From an uncultured Litorilinea sp. (GTDB lineage: Bacteria > Chloroflexota > Anaerolineae > Caldilineales > Caldilineaceae), in assembly GCA_937922105.1 (NCBI GenBank), contig CAKZVN010000177.1, positions 1-6,943 on the forward strand: a stretch of DNA of 6,943 bases, given 5' to 3'. Each line of letters opens with the position of its first letter. The first letter of the stretch is position 1. Below are positions 1-6,509 of the stretch, one piece after another. Under the pieces are notes generated by a model. The model searched no databases and had not been told where the DNA came from. It saw nothing but the letters and a program-made list of their open reading frames with translations. Position numbers and translations under genes: made by a program.

Positions 1-27
1 GGGCAGCCGGTCACAAATCGGCTGCCC
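1..27 (-). terminator. Possible intrinsic terminator hairpin after the A2M gene
   Basis: GGGCAGCCG (1-9) and CGGCTGCCC (19-27) are perfect inverted repeats around a 9-base loop. The hairpin begins 31 bases past the A2M stop codon, in the right place to end its transcript. The following T-tract, if any, lies outside the window, and the stem may extend past base 1. It could equally serve a convergent gene to the left. Confidence 0.5.
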
Positions 28-58
28 CCTGTCACGGTGGCGAGACTGTGGCACTGCG

Positions 59-3000
59 TTATTCGATGATCACGCGGGCGCTGCTGCGGCGCCCGAAGAC
101 CTCCGGCGTGTACATCTCCTCGGCGCGGGCGGGCGGGACGACAAACTCACCGGGCGTGGTGGCGCGGGCGACGTAGGAATAGGTGTAGACCCCTTCCCAT
201 AGCAGCGTGGTGAAGGCCTCGGCGCGGGCATCGCGCAGGTTTTGATGCTCGTACCAGGTCCACCACCACCAGCCGCGCGTGCGCTCGTTGGGGTCGGCGG
301 GCAAGCTCTCGGAGACGGCAAAGGCCGGGTTGATGCTCTCCAAGCCCGCGGGCAACGGGTCCACCAGCGCGACATGGTAGCGGCGGTTGTTGGCGACCAG
401 GGTGAGCTTGACGCGCACGCGTGCGCCCGCCTTGATATGCCAGACGCCGTTCTCGTCCAGCCGCACATCGTCGGGGCGGTCCACGGCTTCATAGACGCGC
501 TGCACGGTGAAGCCCATGTCCAGCGCGTCCAGGTCCAGATCGGTGGGCGCGTAGCGTAGCCCCAGGCGATAGTAGAGCCGCCCGTCGCCTTCCTTGGCGA
601 GGATTAGGTCCTGGGGCGCGTCGCCGCCGCGCGCCGGGTCCACCACGACGGACATGGGGATCAGGGTTTGGCGCGTGTCGGTGGTGCGGCCCTGGAAGGC
701 GTGTTCGCCGGCATAGGTCTCGCCCAGCCAGAAGCGAGCCACAAAGTCGGGCGTCACATCCTCGAAGGTGTTGAAGTAGCGGTCCATCGCCAGGAGGACG
801 AAGACATTCTCCTGGGTGTTGCCCCAGCGCCCACGGGTGCGGTGGGCGAGCAGCCCGTTGACGACTTTGGGGATCAAGTCGCTGTCGGGCTGGTCGTTGA
901 TGAGCGCGTCCAGCACCACCGCGTCGGTGCGCCGGTTGGAATGGAGCATGAGATAGGCGTCGTCGCCGTAGGAGGTGGTGAAGTTAGCCGCGGCGGGCGT
1001 CTCTACCACGCGGTTGGCGATGTGGCGGCGGATGCGCGCCAACTCCGCCGTGGACGCGGCGTCGTCGCTGAGCACCTGCCAGAGCCAAGCGATTGCCTCC
1101 AGCGATTGCTGCTCCAGGGGGTATTGGCCCAACAGAGTGCGCGCTTTCGCCGTGTCTACATCGCCCAGGAGATCGCGCACATAGAGCGCATAGGCGCTGA
1201 GCGCGTGGCGAGTCTGCGGACCGTACCACTGCGGGTAGTAGCTTTCGATGCGGCGCAAGTGGTCAAGGCTGCGGCTGAGCATCTCCGCGGGGACGGGGTA
1301 GCCCTTCTGCTGCGCGCGCGCCAGCGCATGGGTGACGTGGATGCTGTAGTAGGGGATGGAGGGCTTGCCGCGTGTCCAGACGGCAAAGCCGCCGTCCTCG
1401 TTCTGGAAGTCGGCTAGGCGCGCGATGTCGCGCGTCATGGCCTTTTCGATCTCGGCGGGCGAGGGCATCTCGGCAGCGCGGAACGCGGTCAGCACATCGC
1501 GCAGGGCTGCCACGCCCAGGATGCGCGACGCGATCTGCTCTGAGCACTCGAACTCATAGCTGAGCAGATAGAGCATGGCGTCGGTGAGGGCTTGCAGCGC
1601 GGTGGAGGAGGTACTGATCTCCAGTCCGCCGAACTGCGGGAAGACGTTCTCCAGCGCGGCGATGGGCTGGACGATGCTGCCCTGATCCACCACGCCATAG
1701 ACGGCGAAAGCCTCGGTGGTGGCGGGGGTATAGACGGGCAGGTCCACGGTGGCGGCGTCGGCATACTCACCGGCAACCGCGGCAATCTGCAAGCGCACGG
1801 TCCCGGCGTTGAGGGTGGTGGCGGGGAAGCGCACCTCGCGGCGATCATTGGCGGGAATTTCGACGCGGCGGCCCTGCCCATCGGTGAGCAGCAGGTTCCC
1901 GGCGTTGACCACCACGTCCACGGTGAGCGGCTCGGCGGTCTGGTTCTGCACCACCACGGGCAGTTCGAAGCGGTCGCCAAAGTTGAGGAAGCGCGGGGCC
2001 GACGGGCGCACCATGAGCGGCAACCGTGCGGTGAGGTTGCTCTCGGTCGCGCCGAACAGCGTACCGCCTGCCACGGCGACGACCATGACGCGGTAGCGGG
2101 TCAAGTTATCGGGGACGCGCACCGCGACGGTGGCGCGGCCGGCGGCGTCGGTGCGCACAGCCGGGGCAAAGACCGCCAGCGGGTTGAAGTCAGTGCGCAC
2201 GGTGATGGCGGCGCCGCCTTCGGATTCGGACATGGCTTCGTCAGCCATCGCGGGGGCAAAGGCCATCTCGGCTTGCGGTGCGCCGGGAGGGGGCGCGTCT
2301 GCGGCAGGCGCAGCCATGGTGGGCATGGGGCTACGCAGGGCTTGCTCGGCAACCATGCCGTCGGCTAAGTCCTTGGCAAGCGCAGCCGGGTCGGCAAGGA
2401 TGAGCGAAGCGCGACCGCGTACCGTGTTGATACCGCTGCCGCGTGACCGGTAAAAGGTCGCCACTGGGTCCGCCATCTGATAGCCGGTGAGCGCCAGCAC
2501 CGCTTCGTCCACGATGACCACCGCCAATTCGGCGTCTTGGACAGGTTGTCCTGCGGCGTCCAGCACGACAAGGTCTAGGGTTGTCTCACCGCCGGGCATC
2601 AGCTCACGGTCGGCGAGCGTCGCTTCGACGGCTAAGGTGCGGCGCAGGGGCGGCACATTGAGCGTGATCTCGCCCGCGGCATAGGCCGGGCGCACCGGAA
2701 GCTCCGGCAACGGTTCGCCCTGGTCGTCGGTGCGCGGGGCCGCGCCCACCAGTTCCACGTTGAGCGTGATGTCGGGGAGATAGGCTTCCTCGATGGGCAG
2801 GCGCAGCGTGTAACTGGACTCGGTCATGGTAAAGCGCAGGCTGGTGACGATGCCGGCACGGTTGAGCGTCGCCAAGCCCTGGGCCGGGACGAAGGGCGAC
2901 TGTACCAGGACCTCTGCAATCTCGCCGGGCTGGTAGAACTCGCGGTCGGGGATGAGGGTGACTTCCTCCAACTCAACGCTGCGCTGCACCGGTTGCTTGC

Positions 3001-6000
3001 CGCCGCTGACCCAGCGTGTGAACTCGCTGCGGTTCACGCGGCCCATGCCATCGGTGATCTCTGCGCGGATGCGATAGGTCCCGCCGATGTCGGTGTTGAA
3101 GGTGCAACTCACCGGCTCTAGGAGCGAACCGACCGTGCACTCTTGCGGGTCCACTTCCTCTTGGTTCCAGACGCCGCGGGTGACCTTCCATTGCAGGCGC
3201 ACGGCGCGCAGCCGGATGGGGCGATCCTCCACCGCATTGCCGTCCAGATCGGTGACAATGGCACGGATTTCCAGCGGCTCGCCACGCTGGACAAAGGTGC
3301 GCGCAGCGGCAATGCCCACATAGAGGTCGGCAGGATGGACCAGCAGGCTCGTGCTGGATGCGAAGGCCTGGCGATTGACGTCCATGACCACCGCCTCGGC
3401 GCGGACGCTGTAGGGCTGTGGTTGGTCGGGTGTGCCGAAGTCCATGCGCAAATAGTGCGTGCCGGACGGGTCGGTGCGGCCTTCATAGGTGACGGTCATG
3501 CCGCTTTCGCCGGACGGCCCGCGGTAGACCCACCAGGGCGTCCATGTTCCAAAGATGAAGTCGGGCCAGTTGGGGGGTGAATAGCTGCCCGGCGACGCGG
3601 TCACGCTCCAGCGCGTATCGGCGTTGGGCAGCGGACCACCCGCGAAGTAGGAGGCTGTCGCTGCCACCACCGCGCTACCCCCGGCAAAGAAGGGGCCTTT
3701 CTCCTCGGTGCGCGCCCGCACCTCGAACTCGGGACGGCGGAATTCCTGAATCTGGAACGAATGCTGATAGGAAGTCATGCCCACGGGCGCGCCCGCGCCG
3801 CTCCAGTTGACGCTCAGTTGGATGGACGCGTAGCCCAAGTTGGCGTTGGTGGGCAGCGTGAAGGAGAAATCGAAGCCGCCCAGGCTGTTGACGTCGGTGG
3901 AGCCTTGCACCAGCAGGTTGTAGCGCGGGTCCATGACCGCATAGCTGACCGAGGTGGCGCCGGCAAGCAGCGCAACATCGCCGCCTTTGCCCGCGCCGAC
4001 GCGACGCAGCCACCCTTTGACATGCACGTCCTCACCGGGGCGATAGAGCGCGCGGTCGTCGAAGACAAACCAGCGCACCTCGTCCATCAAGCGGTTGCGC
4101 GCCCAGCCGTCGCCATACCAGGCGTAGTCGCTGCGCGGGAGGATGGCGGTCTCTGTGCCGCGGCGTGCCACCAGCAGCGGCGCGACGGTGTCGGGCAAGG
4201 AGAGCCGCGCAACGCCTTCGCTGTCGGTGCGGGCTACGCGCGGCGTGCCCAGCAAGTAGACTTCCACGTCGAACAACGGCGCGCCGTCCGCCAGGTTGGT
4301 AGTCCAAGCCAGCAACTCCTCGGCGTCGCTGATGGCGTCTAGGCCAATGCTCGTCATCTGGACCCAGGCGATGACCTGGTTGTAGTCGCGCTGGTTGCCG
4401 CGCAGCGGATTGGGCGGGAAGTCCACGATGACGACCAGATGGCCCGTGGCTTTGGCAGCAGCCGAGGAGAGATCGATCGCGGTCTCGGTCAAGGTGTCCG
4501 CTTGGGCATCCAGCCGCACGATGCTGGAGAGCACTTCGCGGCCTGGCGGCGGAGGCGGGGTCTGGCGCCAGCGCTCGTTGAGGAACTCCAGGTAGGCAGG
4601 CCAGTCTTCCGGCGTGACGGCATAGGCGCGCACACGCAGCCGCTCAAAGTTGACCGAGTAGACGGAAAAGGTCGGCTTGCCCGCCGCCGGGTCGAGGGTG
4701 ACCAGGGATTTGTAGGGGCCGTAGAGCACGCGGTCGGCTGCGCCGGTGCGGATTTCGTAGCGCTTGCTTTCGCCCAGGGTTTGGCCGAAGGCGTCGCGCA
4801 GCGCGGCGTCCACGGTGAGGCGATAGGTGGTGCGCCCCTGGGTCGCGCCAGAGAACTGCACGCTGTAGCCGAAGTTGTTGATGGTCAGACCGGGGATTTC
4901 CGGCTCGATCTTGAACCAACTCTCGTCGAAGGCGTCGGCGTCCAGGGGATTGTTGACGCGAATCTCGAAGGGCGTCATGGGCGGGCACTCGCTGCCGCCC
5001 CAACTGCAGCCGGCGAACTCGATGCGCAGCGGCGCATAGGTCTGGAAGCTGAACGCTTGCACCACTTCGGTAGTACGCGGCCCCTCGGCGGAGGGTGTGC
5101 CGGGGCCGATGTTGACGACCACGGTGGTATCGGGCGGGAAGCTCTCGTCGCTGCGGAAGGCCAGCCAGCGCCCCTCTCCGGCGAGCTTGCTCTGCGCGAC
5201 GACGGCTGTGTCCGCCGCAATCTCGTCGTCCGTTGCCAGACGCAGCGGGTAGCTGCGCCCGCCCGCGGTGACGCGGATCGTCGCCAGGACTGCCGCAGGG
5301 TCAATGCGCTGGTCGAAGGCGGCAAAGAGCAAGGGCGTGCGCGACTGCGGGCCGTAACTGGGGCTGTACGACGTCAACTTGGGCGCGGGCGTGGAGAAGG
5401 TCCACGTCACCGCGCGCGTCAGTTCCGCGCCGGTGACGGCGCGCGTCCCGGCAGGGACTTCAACGCTAAAGACGGTCGCCATGGGGAAGCGTTCGTGCTC
5501 CCCCCCGGCATACTCAAAGGTGAGCGTGCGCGTGCCCACCCAGCGCCAAATGCCCGGCAGCGCGGGCGTGATGCGTACCGGCACCTCCTGCGCGGTCAGT
5601 TGCTCCACCGTCGCCAGCGGGATCATGGGCTGGTTGAAGGTCACGCTGAGAAAGGGCGCAAGGGGGATTTCGCCTTCGGGCGAAAAGCGCAGCACCTCCA
5701 GCGGCCCGGCAACCGGCGCTTCGGACACTTCAAGCGTCTCCTCCGGCGGGAAGAGGGTCGGGATAATGTCACCGGTGCGCGGCGCGGGCAAAGAGTCTTC
5801 GGGCAGGCGGAACTCCTGCACGTCGGCGCTGTCGGTAACCAGGGGCGGCAGTCGGTCCAGGATGGGTTGGAGCGCAGCCTCATCCAGTGGCGTAGCCGGG
5901 GCGAGCGGGACTGTCTCCACCGGTTGGAGCGCTTGCCCCCCCTCGCTGAGGAAGATGGGGAGACCGCCCCTGCCGGAGTCACCGTCGCGGTCGTCGGTCC

Positions 6001-6166
6001 AAACATCGCCGGAGGAGCCGGGGATCGGGATCGCCATGTGTGTTCTCACAGGTGGGCTGCTATAGACGGGTAAGAAAGGAGCGACGACTAGGCCCAGCAG
6101 GAGTAGGGTCGTCACGCCAATGAGCGACCAACGGTTGTGCATCAAGCGACGGATGCGTCCGACCAT
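59..6166 (-). CDS. Large bacterial alpha-2-macroglobulin (A2M) family protein with intact thioester
   Basis: Predicted 2035-residue extracytoplasmic protease trap. Residues 14-34 are a hydrophobic segment after an Arg-rich start. Residues 45-155 are a Pro/acidic linker. Ig-like macroglobulin domains follow at about 156-260, 264-376 and 380-475, then further MG-type modules, including an MG2-type domain with LYRPGE at 707-712. YQPGE at 1078-1082 opens the bait-region domain, with an Ala/Pro/Met-rich bait at about 1270-1320. The A2M core is at about 1322-1412 (VRTDFNPLAVFAP). The thioester domain (about 1515-1820) carries CSEQ at 1541-1544 and GGF at 1592-1594. The MG10-like C-terminus ends in EEMYTPEVFGRR. 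The ATG at 6166 is chosen because AAGGAG lies 6 bases upstream; the reading frame is open to a TTG at 6262 that has no ribosome-binding site. It is longer than E. coli YfhM (about 1650 residues), mainly through N-terminal and inserted modules. There is no frameshift or internal stop. Family assignment is very secure; the protease-inhibitor role is inferred from the family. Confidence 0.96.
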   Translation of the reverse strand: MVGRIRRLMHNRWSLIGVTTLLLLGLVVAPFLPVYSSPPVRTHMAIPIPGSSGDVWTDDRDGDSGRGGLPIFLSEGGQALQPVETVPLAPATPLDEAALQPILDRLPPLVTDSADVQEFRLPEDSLPAPRTGDIIPTLFPPEETLEVSEAPVAGPLEVLRFSPEGEIPLAPFLSVTFNQPMIPLATVEQLTAQEVPVRITPALPGIWRWVGTRTLTFEYAGGEHERFPMATVFSVEVPAGTRAVTGAELTRAVTWTFSTPAPKLTSYSPSYGPQSRTPLLFAAFDQRIDPAAVLATIRVTAGGRSYPLRLATDDEIAADTAVVAQSKLAGEGRWLAFRSDESFPPDTTVVVNIGPGTPSAEGPRTTEVVQAFSFQTYAPLRIEFAGCSWGGSECPPMTPFEIRVNNPLDADAFDESWFKIEPEIPGLTINNFGYSVQFSGATQGRTTYRLTVDAALRDAFGQTLGESKRYEIRTGAADRVLYGPYKSLVTLDPAAGKPTFSVYSVNFERLRVRAYAVTPEDWPAYLEFLNERWRQTPPPPPGREVLSSIVRLDAQADTLTETAIDLSSAAAKATGHLVVIVDFPPNPLRGNQRDYNQVIAWVQMTSIGLDAISDAEELLAWTTNLADGAPLFDVEVYLLGTPRVARTDSEGVARLSLPDTVAPLLVARRGTETAILPRSDYAWYGDGWARNRLMDEVRWFVFDDRALYRPGEDVHVKGWLRRVGAGKGGDVALLAGATSVSYAVMDPRYNLLVQGSTDVNSLGGFDFSFTLPTNANLGYASIQLSVNWSGAGAPVGMTSYQHSFQIQEFRRPEFEVRARTEEKGPFFAGGSAVVAATASYFAGGPLPNADTRWSVTASPGSYSPPNWPDFIFGTWTPWWVYRGPSGESGMTVTYEGRTDPSGTHYLRMDFGTPDQPQPYSVRAEAVVMDVNRQAFASSTSLLVHPADLYVGIAAARTFVQRGEPLEIRAIVTDLDGNAVEDRPIRLRAVRLQWKVTRGVWNQEEVDPQECTVGSLLEPVSCTFNTDIGGTYRIRAEITDGMGRVNRSEFTRWVSGGKQPVQRSVELEEVTLIPDREFYQPGEIAEVLVQSPFVPAQGLATLNRAGIVTSLRFTMTESSYTLRLPIEEAYLPDITLNVELVGAAPRTDDQGEPLPELPVRPAYAAGEITLNVPPLRRTLAVEATLADRELMPGGETTLDLVVLDAAGQPVQDAELAVVIVDEAVLALTGYQMADPVATFYRSRGSGINTVRGRASLILADPAALAKDLADGMVAEQALRSPMPTMAAPAADAPPPGAPQAEMAFAPAMADEAMSESEGGAAITVRTDFNPLAVFAPAVRTDAAGRATVAVRVPDNLTRYRVMVVAVAGGTLFGATESNLTARLPLMVRPSAPRFLNFGDRFELPVVVQNQTAEPLTVDVVVNAGNLLLTDGQGRRVEIPANDRREVRFPATTLNAGTVRLQIAAVAGEYADAATVDLPVYTPATTEAFAVYGVVDQGSIVQPIAALENVFPQFGGLEISTSSTALQALTDAMLYLLSYEFECSEQIASRILGVAALRDVLTAFRAAEMPSPAEIEKAMTRDIARLADFQNEDGGFAVWTRGKPSIPYYSIHVTHALARAQQKGYPVPAEMLSRSLDHLRRIESYYPQWYGPQTRHALSAYALYVRDLLGDVDTAKARTLLGQYPLEQQSLEAIAWLWQVLSDDAASTAELARIRRHIANRVVETPAAANFTTSYGDDAYLMLHSNRRTDAVVLDALINDQPDSDLIPKVVNGLLAHRTRGRWGNTQENVFVLLAMDRYFNTFEDVTPDFVARFWLGETYAGEHAFQGRTTDTRQTLIPMSVVVDPARGGDAPQDLILAKEGDGRLYYRLGLRYAPTDLDLDALDMGFTVQRVYEAVDRPDDVRLDENGVWHIKAGARVRVKLTLVANNRRYHVALVDPLPAGLESINPAFAVSESLPADPNERTRGWWWWTWYEHQNLRDARAEAFTTLLWEGVYTYSYVARATTPGEFVVPPARAEEMYTPEVFGRRSSARVIIE
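707..1624 (-). other. Thioester (TED) alpha/alpha-toroid domain of the A2M protein
   Basis: Residues about 1515-1820 form the helical thioester domain. It contains the thioester motif, the toroid repeats DFQNEDGGFAVW (1586-1597) and HRTRGRWGNTQENVFVLLAM (1775-1794), and the segment IHVTHALARAQQKGYPVP (1609-1626), typical of bacterial A2Ms. His1654, 113 residues after the thioester Cys, is a possible counterpart of the catalytic His of complement C3, but that match is by distance only. Limits are approximate. Confidence 0.88.
1535..1546 (-). other. CSEQ internal thioester motif
   Basis: The codons TGC TCA GAG CAG encode Cys1541-Ser-Glu-Gln1544, matching the C-x-E-Q consensus in which Cys and Gln side chains form the reactive beta-cysteinyl-gamma-glutamyl thioester. 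The preceding residues YEFE place aromatics at -4 (Tyr1537) and -2 (Phe1539), as in the YxYGCLEQ segment I recall from Salmonella A2M. All residues needed for the bond are present, so the protein should be a covalent trap, not a thioester-less YfaS-like paralogue. Confidence 0.93.
2207..2359 (-). other. Probable bait region of the A2M protein
   Basis: Residues about 1270-1320 are low-complexity and rich in Ala, Pro, Met and acidic residues. They lie between the bait-region domain (VVIVDEAVLALTGY, 1217-1229) and the A2M core (VRTDFNPLAVFAP, from 1323). This is the position of the flexible protease-cleavable bait in A2Ms. From 1279 to 1323 there is no Lys or Arg; Phe1303 is the only aromatic residue in that stretch. 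The exact limits and the cleaved bonds cannot be read from sequence alone. Confidence 0.7.
3746..4078 (-). other. MG2-type macroglobulin domain within the A2M protein
   Basis: Residues about 697-807 begin VRWFVFDDRALYRPGE and continue DVHVKGWLRRV. This D-R-x-x-Y-R-P-G-E signature is the classic opening of the MG2 domain in both eukaryotic and bacterial A2Ms. It is one of the beta-sandwich modules that build the ring around the bait and thioester domains. Domain edges are approximate because they were placed by eye. Confidence 0.85.
6056..6166 (-). other. N-terminal signal anchor of the A2M protein
   Basis: Residues 1-37 contain an n-region with five Arg (MVGRIRRLMHNRW), then an uninterrupted hydrophobic stretch at about 14-34 (SLIGVTTLLLLGLVVAPFLP), then VYSSPPV. 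There is no lipobox cysteine, so this is not a lipoprotein like E. coli YfhM. There is no clear Ala-X-Ala signal peptidase I site, and Pro-Pro follows the only small residues. I therefore favour an uncleaved signal anchor that holds the protein on the outer face of the cytoplasmic membrane. A cleaved signal peptide cannot be excluded. Confidence 0.75.
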
Positions 6167-6172
6167 CTTCGG

Positions 6173-6178
6173 CTCCTT
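6173..6178 (-). promoter_or_regulatory. Ribosome-binding site of the A2M gene
   Basis: Read on the minus strand, AAGGAG lies 6 bases before the ATG at 6166, within GGAGAAGGAGCCGAAG. It decides the start codon: the alternative TTG at 6262 and the ATG at 6142 have no comparable Shine-Dalgarno sequence at proper spacing. Confidence 0.85.
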
Positions 6179-6352
6179 CTCCACTTGGTTGCTGTAGGTG
6201 CTGCGGAACGAATAGCCCCACCAAGACAACGGGGGCAGGCACGGGTGATACGCAAGCGGCAAGCGCCTGCGCGTCTATGCACCACTCAACTGACGCATCC
6301 GCCGCGGCAATTGTTCCGGGCAGGTTCGGCTGCCGCTGACTCAAGGGTCTAA

Positions 6353-6377
6353 TCGCTAAGTGGTCTGCTCGCTAAGT
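6353..6377. repeat. Two-copy direct repeat TCGCTAAGT
   Basis: TCGCTAAGT occurs at 6353-6361 and again at 6369-6377, a 16-base period (about one and a half helical turns), directly beside the inverted-repeat element. It lies about 190-210 bases upstream of the A2M start. It could be a paired protein-binding site or debris of the repeat element; nothing else identifies it. Confidence 0.5.
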
Positions 6378-6381
6378 AGCC

Positions 6382-6481
6382 GTCATTCTGAGGAGCGCAG
6401 CGACGAAGAATCTCGATAGACCACCAGAGGGGGATGCTTCCCTTCACTGTGCTCAGGGCGGGCAGCTGCGCTCAGCATGAC
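6382..6481. repeat. Imperfect inverted repeat, dispersed palindromic / MITE-like element
   Basis: The ends match in inverted orientation: GTCATTCTGAG (6382-6392) against GTCATGCTGAG (minus strand of 6471-6481), 10 of 11 bases. Matching continues inward with CGCAGC (6396-6401 and 6465-6470), and with GAAGAATCTC (6405-6414) against GAAGCATCCC (minus strand of 6431-6440), 8 of 10. The right arm has a 24-base extra block (6441-6464), most of the near-palindrome CCCTTCACTGTGCTCAGGG at 6440-6458. I recall GTCATTCTGAG...GAAGAATCTC as a widespread intergenic repeat type in many bacterial genomes. It has no coding capacity. It starts 28 bases past the VTT stop codon, so as RNA it could fold into a large hairpin that ends or stabilises that transcript. 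Confidence 0.72.
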
Positions 6482-6509
6482 CATCTTCTCTACTTGGCGA
6501 TCAAACCAC

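Larger units (their letters stand above)
6167..6509. other. Intergenic region between the VTT and A2M genes
   Basis: This 343-base stretch has no convincing gene; the reading frames crossing it lack ribosome-binding sites and recognisable protein features. It must hold the A2M promoter unless that gene is read through from the VTT gene, but I see no -35/-10 pair at normal spacing that I would defend. Its right half contains the direct repeat at 6353-6377 and the inverted-repeat element at 6382-6481. No riboswitch or RNA gene is recognised. Confidence 0.7.

Noticed and set aside
4544..4558. Five-proline run (residues 537-541) as a translation stall or linker of special interest.
   Set aside because: Short Pro runs in loops of macroglobulin domains are common, and nothing nearby suggests a regulatory role.
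4439..6073. A 544-residue open reading frame on the plus strand opposite the A2M gene, plus similar shorter ones at 668-1417, 1592-2368 and 3761-4342.
   Set aside because: All are codon-aligned antisense to the A2M gene. In that register a stop appears only where the sense gene uses TTA, CTA or TCA, codons that are rare in this GC-rich gene, so long open frames arise automatically. Their products are Arg/Gly/Val-rich with no recognisable domain.
6167..6262. A longer A2M start at the TTG at 6262, adding 32 residues.
   Set aside because: There is no ribosome-binding site before the TTG, the extension puts a non-hydrophobic segment ahead of a complete signal anchor, and the ATG at 6166 has AAGGAG at ideal spacing.
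6183..6300. Candidate sigma-70-like promoter elements upstream of the A2M gene (for example TTGCCG, TTGTCT, TATTCG, CATAGA).
   Set aside because: No pair has normal 16-18 base spacing, and none stands out from background.
6301..6340. Possible hairpin GCGGCA (6304-6309) with TGCCGC (6331-6336) in the A2M leader region.
   Set aside because: A 6-bp stem with a 21-base loop is expected by chance in GC-rich DNA and has no supporting context.
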